Positions 15,391 to 22,774 are shown, numbered from the stretch's first letter. The stretch: DNA of 36,568 bases from Verrucomicrobium sp. BvORR034 (GCF_000739635.1 NZ_BATQ01000129.1:1-36568), one strand, 5' to 3'. Notes: generated by a model from the sequence alone, not told the origin. Numbers and translations: made by a program.

Positions 15391-15948
15391 ATGAGCCGCC
15401 TCCTCCCTTTGCTCCTCTACCTGATCTGCTGCGCATCGGTCCGAGCAGAAACACCGTCGCAGTTTTCCAAGCGGTTCTTCCACGCCTTGTACAAGTGGGA
15501 GGTTCGTGGCGCTCCAGACAACAAGGAGCTCAACAGGCTATCCCCGTACCTGGGCTCAGAACTGCTCCAACTCTTCAAGCGTGTGGAGATTCAACGCGAC
15601 CAGGAACACACTGGGATCAAACACAAGCACAGGAACGATCCGAATCCCCCCATTCTCAAAGGCATCTGGAGCAAAGAAGGTGACCTTTTTACCAGTGTCG
15701 CGGAATCATTCAGCACCTTTGCCATCGGGAAACCTCAATGGCGACGTGAACGCATGAATGTTCCTGTTCATCTGGAGTATGGCGACGCAAAGCCCGCCTC
15801 CTCTTGGACCGTTACGCTGATACTCGACAAGAACGACAAAGCTTGGGTGGTATCCGACATCCTTGATGAAGACGGCGAGTCACTGATGGCGCACCTTACT
15901 GGATCCATCGCCGAAAACGAACGATACCTCCAGTCGCTTCGCGAATAG
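15391..15948 (+). CDS. Exported protein of unknown function (DUF3828-like)
   Basis: 185 residues. The N-terminus is a good signal peptide (MSRLLPLLLYLICCASVRA, cleaved before ETP), so the protein is periplasmic. The mature part begins with a helix (PSQFSKRFFHALYKWEV), then LSPYLGSELLQLFKRV, and ends with a beta section in which WTVTLILDKNDKAWVVSDIL resembles NTF2-like proteins of the DUF3828 type. The assignment is tentative. It lies 3 bp after the DUF6717-like gene and 14 bp before a membrane protein, indicating an operon. Confidence 0.72.
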   Translation: MSRLLPLLLYLICCASVRAETPSQFSKRFFHALYKWEVRGAPDNKELNRLSPYLGSELLQLFKRVEIQRDQEHTGIKHKHRNDPNPPILKGIWSKEGDLFTSVAESFSTFAIGKPQWRRERMNVPVHLEYGDAKPASSWTVTLILDKNDKAWVVSDILDEDGESLMAHLTGSIAENERYLQSLRE

Positions 15949-15962
15949 CCCAGTCACTTCGA

Positions 15963-16289
15963 ATGAACCCTCCTACGGCTTCCTCCTTCCGGGATCCCGT
16001 CCGCACAGCATTCATCATGGGATTGCTTGCTGTCGCGGCAGGGTGCTCTGCGTTTGCCCTCCTGGTTCCCACTATCCTGATCATCGCTCCCGCCATCATC
16101 ACTCGATCAGTCGAACGCTGCCTCTTCTGCATTCTGGAAGGACTGTTGATTCTGATCTTGGTTGCCGCCCCTCTCTCCGTTATTTCCACAATGGATACCC
16201 GGTTTGGCACCCCGGCAGTATGGCGATGCGTTCCCGGCATACAATATTTCAATCCGGCGCAGAGTCTCACAGGCATTCCATACAAGTGA
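15963..16289 (+). CDS. Small two-helix membrane protein, unknown
   Basis: 108 residues, not recognised. Two long hydrophobic segments are present (FIMGLLAVAAGCSAFALLV and ILEGLLILILVAAPLSVIS), so it is an inner-membrane hairpin protein. The C-terminal 30 residues are polar. It starts 14 bp after the preceding exported protein gene and ends 6 bp before the next small membrane gene, which supports co-transcription. Confidence 0.6.
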   Translation: MNPPTASSFRDPVRTAFIMGLLAVAAGCSAFALLVPTILIIAPAIITRSVERCLFCILEGLLILILVAAPLSVISTMDTRFGTPAVWRCVPGIQYFNPAQSLTGIPYK

Positions 16290-16295
16290 TGCGCC

Positions 16296-16610
16296 ATGAT
16301 CAGTTTCACGGGCTTTACAGGCGTTTGTTTTAACCGACTCGCAGCCCGTCTCAGCACTAAAAACTTTAGAATTACAGCCAAAGCCTGCATGGCCGGAACC
16401 ACTGTCTCAAGCCTGCTCTTTCCCTTGAGTTGGTCCGCAATATTACCAGCGCCCTGGTATCTCGCTGACGAAACCTACGCAGAGCACTTCCTATGTCATT
16501 TGCTGCTAGGCCTCAGCTGGGCGGTGGGCGGCATGGTCACCGCCTTCGTGGCCACCAAGCTACTTCATCAGCAGGCGAAGCAACAACGCAACGACGCCCC
16601 AGCGGCGTGA
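16296..16610 (+). CDS. Small membrane protein, unknown; 3' end overlaps a convergent gene
   Basis: 104 residues, not recognised. Two hydrophobic stretches are visible (ACMAGTTVSSLLFPLSWSAI and FLCHLLLGLSWAVGGMVTAF), ending with a polar tail (KLLHQQAKQQRNDAPAA). The 5' part is noticeably richer in A and T than the surroundings, by eye. The last 51 bp overlap tail-to-tail with the SDR gene on the other strand, so either both are real with overlapping ends or this gene has been extended by loss of an earlier stop. Confidence 0.55.
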   Translation: MISFTGFTGVCFNRLAARLSTKNFRITAKACMAGTTVSSLLFPLSWSAILPAPWYLADETYAEHFLCHLLLGLSWAVGGMVTAFVATKLLHQQAKQQRNDAPAA

Positions 16611-17270
16611 CACGTAGGCCCGCCCATTCTTCCGGTCCACTGCCGAAATGATCTGTGCAGCCGCCTTCTCTGGACTGGCCACCCAAAAAGGCTTCTCGGC
16701 CTTCATCATCGCGGTGTCCACAAATCCAGGCAGAATATCTGTGACGTACACCGGCAGCTTCGCGGCCCTGGCTCGCATGCGCAACCCATCCAGGTAGCGC
16801 GAGGCACAAGCCTTGGAGGCATTGTAAGCCGGAGCCTCAGCAGAGCCCAGCAGGGCGGCAATAGATGTGATGCCCACAAGGTGCCCTGAACCCTGCCGCT
16901 CAAAGAAACGATAGGCGGCGGCCGCCATGCCCGCAAAGCCCAGCGCATTCACCCGGAAAGTCTCATCCTCCAGAGACCAGTCCAGACCGGGATTGAGGTG
17001 TCCTGTACCCGCGCTCAAATAGATCTGATCCACCGTACCCAGCTCATCAAGCACCCTGGCGAAATCTTCTGGCGCACTCACATCGCCCACATCCATCACC
17101 TCCGTGATCACGTCCCCAGGGAGTTCGTCAGCAATCTGTTCCAGCAACTCGCGCCGACGTGCCAAAAGAACCAGCCGAAAACCACGCGATGCCAGCATGC
17201 GAGCCAAGGCGAGACCAATGCCAGAAGATGCGCCAGCTATCACCGCGGTACGCGGAGAAACTTTGATCAT
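16560..17270 (-). CDS. Short-chain dehydrogenase/reductase (SDR), catalytically complete
   Basis: 236 residues, a classical SDR size. The nucleotide-binding GASSGIG is at 13-19, the arginines ARRRE (37-41) suggest NADPH, and the catalytic triad is Ser136 with Tyr149 and Lys153 in YNASK. The NAG motif appears as SAGTG (86-90). The C-terminal LPGFVDTAM (the PG motif) is present. The substrate is unknown; family members reduce or oxidise a wide range of ketones and alcohols. It is followed, head-to-tail on the minus strand upstream, by a His-rich lipoprotein gene and a second, degenerate SDR. The start ATG 17270 opens with MIKVSPRTAVIAGASSGIG. Confidence 0.9.
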   Translation of the reverse strand: MIKVSPRTAVIAGASSGIGLALARMLASRGFRLVLLARRRELLEQIADELPGDVITEVMDVGDVSAPEDFARVLDELGTVDQIYLSAGTGHLNPGLDWSLEDETFRVNALGFAGMAAAAYRFFERQGSGHLVGITSIAALLGSAEAPAYNASKACASRYLDGLRMRARAAKLPVYVTDILPGFVDTAMMKAEKPFWVASPEKAAAQIISAVDRKNGRAYVSRRWGVVALLLRLLMK

Positions 17271-17295
17271 AGGACAATTCAGAGGGTTTGGGAAA

Positions 17296-17340
17296 CATCC
17301 AGCACGGCCACTTGATGCTCAGGCGGCTTCGTGCTGGATG
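17296..17340 (-). terminator. Candidate terminator hairpin after the His-rich lipoprotein gene
   Basis: Perfect 11-bp arms CATCCAGCACG (17296-17306) and CGTGCTGGATG (17330-17340) with a 23-nt loop. On the minus strand the stem is followed only by TTTCCC, so termination may be weak. It lies 17 bp past the lipoprotein stop and 26 bp before the SDR start. Confidence 0.5.
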
Positions 17341-17357
17341 AGCGCATGGCTAAGTGA

Positions 17358-17588
17358 TCAATAGCGCCAGGGACCACGGTCCCTATCCCGATCACGGTCC
17401 CTGCCCTTGCCATGATGATGATGGTCATGGTCATGGTCATCATCATGATTGTGATGTCCACGACCATGGCCATGCCCACGCCCGTGCCCATGTTCATGAT
17501 GGGAATCGTAAGGAATCACGCACGATGGGAGCAGGACCGCGACGCCTGCGAACAACAGACAAAGTCCGATAGTTTTAAGATGATGCAT
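17358..17588 (-). CDS. Small His/Asp-rich lipoprotein, possible metal binder
   Basis: 76 residues. ATG 17588 gives MHHLKTIGLCLLFAGVAVLL followed by PSC, a good lipobox (LLPSC), so the mature protein would start at Cys24 and be lipid-anchored. The rest is a low-complexity tail with about 20 histidines interleaved with Asp, Gly and Arg (GHGRGHHNHDDDHDHDHHHH), then a Arg-Asp repeat and a PWRY end. Small His-rich envelope proteins often bind Ni, Zn or Cu; this is inference, as the composition alone is evidence. It has no recognised domain. Candidate terminator follows. Confidence 0.65.
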   Translation of the reverse strand: MHHLKTIGLCLLFAGVAVLLPSCVIPYDSHHEHGHGRGHGHGRGHHNHDDDHDHDHHHHGKGRDRDRDRDRGPWRY

Positions 17589-17753
17589 ACTTTTTGGGGT
17601 TATTTGAAACCATGCAGGGCAGGTCTCCCGACATAGACTGAGATTTCCCGCCCGGCACACAAGCGCCATTGCAGCACCGATGGCGATCCACGAAACCTTT
17701 TCGAAGGGAGACTGCCCGCCGAGTGCATTAAACAATTGCAGCAGACGATGCGG

Positions 17754-18494
17754 CTACACCGCGCTCGTTGCCGCATTCTTCCAGCTCTCCAACCATCGAT
17801 ACTGGGCAGGAGTCAAAGCAGATCCCCGGCGGAAGGCAGTACGAGCCTCCGTGAGGGCGCGGCAGGCTTCCGTGACAATGTTGCCGACCGCCTCCCGCCG
17901 GGGATGGGGTGTTGGTTGTTGGGAGAAATTGAAGGGCTGGGAAACACGTCGGGCCCAGGATTCATTCCAGTCAAGTTCCGCCAGTCCCACCGCGACATTC
18001 AACCCACGGGGCGCAGACTTCACGAGATCAGCCATGCGTTCACCCACGCACCGGACGACTTCCCAGGCTGAACTCAAAGGACCAGGAGGGCCATGTTGCT
18101 GAACTATTACCTGGACGACCGCGCCAAATCCCTGGTGTCGGAACAACGGCACCAGCGCCAGGGTGGCATTGAGCCCGGCGGCCACTCCTGTCTGAAACAC
18201 CGCCTGGATGCCTCGCGTGAAGTCACCGCGCTCCAGCAGATCCTCGTCGATCTCGGGGATGTTGATGAGACAGTCGATCCGGCCGAATTCTGACAACCCC
18301 TTCGCGACCGCCTCCACCACCGTGGCATGGCGGGAGATGTCCAGATTCACTGCCAGCATCCCCTGACGCCCCATCGGGACGCCGTCGCCATCTTTGCAGG
18401 CAGCGACGACGCCCCAGCCCTGGGTCAGCAGTTCACCAACGACTTCGCGTCCAAGCTCGGACCCGGCACCGGTTACCAGGGCTATGTTTTTCAT
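17754..18494 (-). CDS. Degenerate short-chain dehydrogenase-like protein
   Basis: 246 residues with an SDR Rossmann fold but a broken active site. The dinucleotide motif is kept (LVTGAGSELG, 7-15), and D52 in LDIS sits where SDRs bind the adenine. But the usual NAG motif reads INIPE (78-82) and the catalytic YxxxK is replaced by WEVVR (144-148), so both Tyr and Lys are missing; the active-site serine region (VIVQQHGPPGP) is also altered. It may bind a nucleotide and act as a sensor or scaffold, or be a decaying gene. Start ATG 18494 overlaps the stop of a small lipoprotein-like ORF by ATGA, which would couple the two. Confidence 0.85.
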   Translation of the reverse strand: MKNIALVTGAGSELGREVVGELLTQGWGVVAACKDGDGVPMGRQGMLAVNLDISRHATVVEAVAKGLSEFGRIDCLINIPEIDEDLLERGDFTRGIQAVFQTGVAAGLNATLALVPLFRHQGFGAVVQVIVQQHGPPGPLSSAWEVVRCVGERMADLVKSAPRGLNVAVGLAELDWNESWARRVSQPFNFSQQPTPHPRREAVGNIVTEACRALTEARTAFRRGSALTPAQYRWLESWKNAATSAV

Positions 18495-18631
18495 GGGGGG
18501 TTTGCGGGGTCTTTTTTCGGGGGTTGTTTGCCCCGCAGACTACCGCAGGCCAGGATCGTCACCGCAAGAATGGGTGGAACGGCAACCCACCCGGCTGAAC
18601 GGCCCAAGGACCCGGACGAATGGCCGCCCAT
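18491..18631 (-). CDS. Possible 46-residue lipoprotein coupled to the degenerate SDR
   Basis: ATG 18631 opens a 46-codon frame ending TGA at 18493-18491, overlapping the SDR start (ATGA). The middle is hydrophobic (VPPILAVTILAC) and ends in a lipobox-like ILAC, followed by a short polar tail GSLRGKQPPKKDPANPP, the composition of many small bacterial lipoproteins. The N-terminus (MGGHSSGSLGRSAG) has a single Arg and is weak for a signal peptide. Translational coupling to a downstream gene argues that it is real, but the surrounding DNA looks like non-coding repeat-like sequence, so confidence is low. Confidence 0.3.
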   Translation of the reverse strand: MGGHSSGSLGRSAGWVAVPPILAVTILACGSLRGKQPPKKDPANPP

Positions 18632-18811
18632 GCTCCAATTCGTATGAGTGTGGTAGCGGAGTGGCGATTCGAAGCTCTTCCTCGAAGAGGATGCGGCCAC
18701 AAGCCCCACGTTGACGGGCTTTCAGCGAGTCTACGTTTGGGGGTGCGAGAGCTGAACTTTTACTCCGAAGGAGTTGTAGCGGTCGGATCATGCACCGCCC
18801 GCCGCCCTCGC
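18632..18811. other. Intergenic stretch between the HEMTH membrane gene and the small lipoprotein ORF
   Basis: Non-coding by eye. It holds short hairpins, including ACTCC-GAA-GGAGT (18761-18773) and CTCTT-CCTCG-AAGAG near 18676, and text of the sort I have seen as dispersed non-coding repeats in PVC genomes, which I cannot confirm here. No terminator with a T tract is evident after the HEMTH membrane gene. Confidence 0.35.
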
Positions 18812-19684
18812 TCACGTCGCCATACCCTTCATCCACCCCCAAAGGGTGATCACGATATTCCTCGCATCCTCCCAGACATCCTGCCATCCCAAGGTGGGTG
18901 AGGCACTGATGAACAGCGCCCCGAGCAGAGCAATGTTGGCCAGGAATATCAGCATCATGGAGAAGAACTCCCCGTTGAGCAACAGATCACTCTGCTCGGT
19001 TCGCAGCACCTGAAGGGTGAAGGTGATGTGAAAACACCAGGTCAAGCCGACCAGCCAGTAGAAGATCCAGATCCACTTGAACTCCATGGACCAGACAATG
19101 AGCGGGATCGTCACTGGCCGGTGCATGTCCACAAAGAGGCAGAAGAAACCGTACAGCGCAAAAACCACCACCGTATAAAAAGGCACCATGTACGGTGAAA
19201 GCGTGACCAGCGTGTTCGACGCATCTGTTTCCACGTACCCGCCGGACTCCTCAACGTGCATCCCATGCACCTCTCCTCCGCTCAGGCGGGCCGTGATGAC
19301 ATGAGTCATCTCGTGGGCAAAGACGTAAGCCACCGCTGGCTGCAGGTTCACCCAGCCAAGACTCAGCCAGAAGACACTGCCGAAGGCAAAGAACCAGAAG
19401 CCTTCAGACTTCCAGAAAGCCTTGTCCACCGCGGCGTTGAAGAGCAACTCCATGAAAATCACAGAGGCAAGCAGGCACACGGGCAGCAGTAGCACACCCA
19501 TGACGGCCTTGCGTTTCCGCCACGCCGGCAACTCCTCTCCGTCGTCCTGCTCCACACTGATGATCGCCGATTTACCCCGGGGCATCCCCGCTGCGTCTTG
19601 CAGCTCCTTGATGCGCAGCTTGGCCTCACTCTGCTCTTTGAGCAGTTTGCGGCGTTTGCGCTGGCTCTTGCTGACGGCGCTCAT
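18812..19684 (-). CDS. Membrane metallopeptidase-like protein (M50-type, HEMTH)
   Basis: About 290 residues. After a charged N-terminal region (SQRKRRKLLKEQSEAKLRI) there are about six membrane segments. The zinc motif is HEMTH at 124-128 (YVFAHEMTHVITARLSGGEV), followed by SGGYVETDASNTLVTLSPYM, a layout similar to M50-type intramembrane proteases and related inner-membrane peptidases. The third metal ligand (an Asp in a later helix) cannot be assigned, so activity is uncertain. ATG 19684 and ATG 19696 are both possible; the former is used. galE lies 48 bp upstream on the same strand and the two may be one transcript. Its target is unknown; intramembrane cleavage of a regulator is typical of the family. 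Confidence 0.78.
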   Translation of the reverse strand: MSAVSKSQRKRRKLLKEQSEAKLRIKELQDAAGMPRGKSAIISVEQDDGEELPAWRKRKAVMGVLLLPVCLLASVIFMELLFNAAVDKAFWKSEGFWFFAFGSVFWLSLGWVNLQPAVAYVFAHEMTHVITARLSGGEVHGMHVEESGGYVETDASNTLVTLSPYMVPFYTVVVFALYGFFCLFVDMHRPVTIPLIVWSMEFKWIWIFYWLVGLTWCFHITFTLQVLRTEQSDLLLNGEFFSMMLIFLANIALLGALFISASPTLGWQDVWEDARNIVITLWGWMKGMAT

Positions 19685-19732
19685 GGGAGACGGCATACCG
19701 GGCACACTCTCTTTGTTGCGATTAAAAATCTA

Positions 19733-20749
19733 TTATTGCCCACTGCTCCTATAACGTCCACCCCGGGGTCCTGCGATCCATTTCCACGCAGATTCAATGT
19801 GCTGGCGCGGATCTTTGTACTCCGCCTCCCAGCCCAGAACCTCCTTGGCCTTCGCCGGATTCGCCACAAGCTCCGGCGGATCCCCTGCCCGACGCGGGCC
19901 ATAGGACACCGGGATGGGACGCCCAGTGACCGCTTCTGCCGTGGCCAGTATCTCCCGGACGCTGAACCCGCGCCCCGTGCCCAAGTTCACGGCCGTGGTT
20001 TCCCCGCCGTTTCGCAGATGATTCAATGCCAGCGCGTGGGCACGTGCCAGATCGTTCACATGAATGTAGTCACGGATGCAGGTGCCATCCGACGTCGCAT
20101 AGTCCGTCCCAAACACGGTGATGTGCTCGATCTCCCCTTTGGCAGCCATGAGAATGCGGGGGATGAGGTGTGTCTCCGGCGTGTGGTCCTCCCCGATTTC
20201 CCCTTCCAGGTCGCCGCCACTGGCGTTGAAGTAGCGGAGGAATACGCTCTGCAGGCCCCAGGCCACGCCACAGTCCAGCAGAATGCGCTCCAGCATCAAC
20301 TTGCTTGCCCCGTAGGGATTCACCGGCACCTGCGGGTGATTCTCGTCCATCGGCATGTACTGCGGATTCCCGTAGGTCGCGCAGGTGGAGGAAAAGATGA
20401 ACCGGCGGGTGCCATGCTTCTTCATCGCCTCCAACAGTGCCAGGGGAGCCGTCACGTTGTTCTGGTAGTACTTCAGAGGCTGTTCCACGGACTCTCCAAC
20501 GAAGGCGTAGGCGGCAAAGTGCAAGACCGCTTCGGGTTGATGCTCGGCGAACACCCGATCCATCAGCTCGGCATCTCCCAGATCCCCTTCCACCAGCGTC
20601 ACCCGGTCCAGATCGAGGGCCTCGCGATGACCGAAGACCATGTTGTCCACCACCACGACCTTTTCACCCTGTTTCAACAGATGCTTCACGGTATGGGAGC
20701 CGATGTAGCCCGCGCCACCGGTAATGAGAAGAGTGCCCGTTTTTTGCAT
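19733..20749 (-). CDS. galE: UDP-glucose 4-epimerase
   Basis: 338 residues, identical in length to E. coli GalE. NAD binding: LLITGGAGYIGSHTVKHLL (8-26). Catalysis: YGASK with Tyr146 and Lys150, and the Ser/Thr site in SSTCATYG (120-127). The NYFNASG-type motif appears as LRYFNASGGDLEGEIGE, and the C-terminal domain carries GTDYATSDGTCIRDYIHV and VNLGTGRGFSV, all classical. The enzyme interconverts UDP-glucose and UDP-galactose for the Leloir pathway and for surface polysaccharides, which fits with the phosphohexomutase and acyltransferase genes elsewhere in the window. It is divergent from a Gfo/Idh/MocA gene across a 28-bp palindrome. Confidence 0.96.
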   Translation of the reverse strand: MQKTGTLLITGGAGYIGSHTVKHLLKQGEKVVVVDNMVFGHREALDLDRVTLVEGDLGDAELMDRVFAEHQPEAVLHFAAYAFVGESVEQPLKYYQNNVTAPLALLEAMKKHGTRRFIFSSTCATYGNPQYMPMDENHPQVPVNPYGASKLMLERILLDCGVAWGLQSVFLRYFNASGGDLEGEIGEDHTPETHLIPRILMAAKGEIEHITVFGTDYATSDGTCIRDYIHVNDLARAHALALNHLRNGGETTAVNLGTGRGFSVREILATAEAVTGRPIPVSYGPRRAGDPPELVANPAKAKEVLGWEAEYKDPRQHIESAWKWIAGPRGGRYRSSGQ

Positions 20750-20854
20750 TGAGCCAACTCAGCACGCCCCCCACGCAAATGCAACGGACACCTGCAACGG
20801 GATTGCAGTTGGAAGTACCCTTGTTGCCAAATTATCCAAGGAATCCAAAAATCT

Positions 20855-20882
20855 CAAAATGAGGCACAAATGTCTCATTTTG
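20855..20882. promoter_or_regulatory. Palindrome between galE and the second Gfo/Idh/MocA gene (candidate operator)
   Basis: Perfect 9-bp arms CAAAATGAG (20855-20863) and CTCATTTTG (20874-20882) with a 10-nt spacer; the left arm contains a smaller palindrome CTCAAAATGAG (20853-20863). No T tract follows in either direction. It is 106 bp upstream of galE and 112 bp upstream of the oxidoreductase, in an AT-richer stretch of the divergent promoter region. Confidence 0.5.
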
Positions 20883-20993
20883 TGGCGCTTTTAGCCAAAT
20901 ACGCGCTCCGGGAGCCGGGGAATTTGTCCGGCACACACCACGAAAGAGCAACTCTCCTTGACCCCCCGCCCTTTCCCTCTACCCTCGCCGCCC

Positions 20994-22151
20994 ATGGATA
21001 CTGTTAGACTCGGCATCGTTGGACTCGGAAACATGGGCAAGGCTCACCTTGCGAATATACGTGCAGGCAAGGTGGAGGGCCTGCGTGTCACCTGCCTCTG
21101 TGAAAGCGTCGGCTCCCTGCCGAAGCTGCTGGAGGGTGAAAGCGCCTACACCGACGTCAACGCCATGATCCACAGTGGCAAGATTGACGCCATCCTCATC
21201 TGCACCCCGCACTATTCCCACACCTCCATCGGCATCGAGGCGCTGAAAACGGGCCTCCACGTCCTGGTGGAAAAGCCCATCTCCGTGCACAAGGCGGACT
21301 GCGAACGCCTGATCGCCGCCCACACGGACAAGAAGAAGATCTTCGCCGCCATGTTCAACATGCGCACCAACGCGGTGTTCAAGAAGGTGAAGGACCTGAT
21401 CGACAGCGGTGAACTGGGTGAAGTGCGCCGCGTCCACTGGGAAGTCACCAACTGGTTCCGCACAAACTACTACTACGCCACCGGTGGCTGGCGCGGCACC
21501 TGGAAGGGGGAAGGCGGCGGCGTCCTCATGAACCAGTGCCCCCACAACCTGGACCTCTTCCAGTGGCTCTTCGGCATGCCCCAGCGCGTCCGTGGCTTCT
21601 GCCAGTTCGGCCGGTTCCATGAAATCGAGGTGGAGGACGACGTCACCGCGGTGCTTCAGTACGACAACGGCACCACCGCCACCTTCGTCACCTCCACTGG
21701 GGAAGCCCCGGGACGCAACGTGCTCGAGATCTCCGCCGAGAAGGGCCGCCTGACCGTCAAAGACGGCACGCACATCCACTTCCAGCGCAACCGCCAACCC
21801 ATGAGCGAATTCTGCATGACCGCAGAAGCCGCGTTCGCCATGCCCGAAAGCTGGCACATGGACATCCCCGTGGACAATGCTGGTGGCCAGCACGTGGAGA
21901 TCCTTCAGAACTTCGCCGCTGCCATCTTGAAAGGTGAGAAACTTCTCTCCCCTGCAGAGGAAGGCATCCGCAGCGTCGAGCTGGCCAATGCGATTCTCCT
22001 TTCCACGTGGAAGGACGCTACCATCGAGCTGCCCATGGCCGCCAGCGACTACGAGGCCATCCTCAAGGACAAGTCCGAAAACAGCACCTTCCAAAAGACG
22101 AAGGTGGTCGCCAAGGCGTCCTCGGACGACTTCGCCAAGAGCTTCCGCTAG
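20994..22151 (+). CDS. Gfo/Idh/MocA family oxidoreductase
   Basis: 385 residues. The Rossmann domain has LGIVGLGNMGKAHLANI (a good GxGxxG at the start), ILICTPHYSHTSIGIEALKT and HVLVEKPISVHKAD with the EKP signature lysine. The second domain contains GEVRRVHWEVTNWFR, GGGVLMNQCPHNLDLFQWLF (the H and D that often form the active site) and the beta-sheet expected for substrate binding. Such NAD(P)-dependent enzymes oxidise sugars, inositols or amino sugars; the substrate is unknown. ATG 20994 is used because the upstream part is a leader (TTG 20958) without family resemblance. Divergent from galE; strong terminator follows, so it is monocistronic. Confidence 0.94.
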   Translation: MDTVRLGIVGLGNMGKAHLANIRAGKVEGLRVTCLCESVGSLPKLLEGESAYTDVNAMIHSGKIDAILICTPHYSHTSIGIEALKTGLHVLVEKPISVHKADCERLIAAHTDKKKIFAAMFNMRTNAVFKKVKDLIDSGELGEVRRVHWEVTNWFRTNYYYATGGWRGTWKGEGGGVLMNQCPHNLDLFQWLFGMPQRVRGFCQFGRFHEIEVEDDVTAVLQYDNGTTATFVTSTGEAPGRNVLEISAEKGRLTVKDGTHIHFQRNRQPMSEFCMTAEAAFAMPESWHMDIPVDNAGGQHVEILQNFAAAILKGEKLLSPAEEGIRSVELANAILLSTWKDATIELPMAASDYEAILKDKSENSTFQKTKVVAKASSDDFAKSFR

Positions 22152-22181
22152 GCGGTTCGTTTCGCGCGTATCAGTGATGTG

Positions 22182-22218
22182 GGGGCGGTGACCGCAGAGC
22201 ACGGTCACCGCCCCTTTT
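22182..22218 (+). terminator. Rho-independent terminator after the Gfo/Idh/MocA gene
   Basis: Perfect 13-bp arms GGGGCGGTGACCG (22182-22194) and CGGTCACCGCCCC (22202-22214) with a 7-nt loop, followed by TTTT (22215-22218). Confidence 0.93.
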
Positions 22219-22249
22219 GCTTCCCTTAATTCCCCCAACCCATCACTCC

Positions 22250-22771
22250 ATGCTCGAAGGTCTCGACCTCAAGACGATCGCAGTCTGCCATGTCGGCATG
22301 GTGAGTTTTGTCGCTCTGGTGTTGCTGTTCTGCCGGATTCATCTCAAAACCTATGCCGGTTTTGACTACTGGCTGGCAGGCAATGTGGTGGCCATCTGCG
22401 GCTATATTGCGCTCCTGGCCCGCCTGTCTGGCCACGAAGCTCTCAGCATCCTCCTGGGGAATGCGCTCTTCGTGCTCACGGCAGTCCTTCGCCTGGAAGC
22501 CACCTTGCGATTCCTGCGCGGTGTCCCGGCAAGCCGCGCCTATTATCTCCTCATTCCCGCCGTCACCGGAGCCCTGGCGTGGTTCTATTTTGCAGAGCCC
22601 AGCATCAGCTTGCGGAATCTCGTCATCAGCCTGGCCGTCGCGGGTGTCTGTCTCAAGATGGCCTGGGAATTCCTCCGGCATGCTGGCACACGACGCCCAG
22701 CCTTGTACCGCGCTATTTCCTTTATGATGGCGGTGTTTGCCGTTGTCATGCTCATCCGGGCCGTCTTGTAG
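22250..22771 (+). CDS. Membrane part of a split 7-TM sensor-like protein
   Basis: 173 residues with six hydrophobic segments and little else, ending MAVFAVVMLIRAVL and TAG at 22769-22771. The next coding stretch, in the same reading frame and only one codon (TGC) later, supplies a seventh membrane helix, a coiled coil and a zinc-ribbon-like tail. Together the two would make a protein of about 296 residues of the type in which a 7-TM sensor carries a C-terminal CxxC domain. The likely reading is one gene interrupted by a nonsense change (or a sequencing error), with the stop codon as the only lesion seen. The leader before ATG 22250 is pyrimidine-rich, and the gene directly follows a strong terminator. 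Confidence 0.75.
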   Translation: MLEGLDLKTIAVCHVGMVSFVALVLLFCRIHLKTYAGFDYWLAGNVVAICGYIALLARLSGHEALSILLGNALFVLTAVLRLEATLRFLRGVPASRAYYLLIPAVTGALAWFYFAEPSISLRNLVISLAVAGVCLKMAWEFLRHAGTRRPALYRAISFMMAVFAVVMLIRAVL

Positions 22772-22774
22772 TGC

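Noticed and set aside
17412-17636. A plus-strand frame starting with a Met/Val run
   Set aside because: It is the complement of the His/Asp-rich repeat of the lipoprotein gene, produced by CAT/ATG symmetry.
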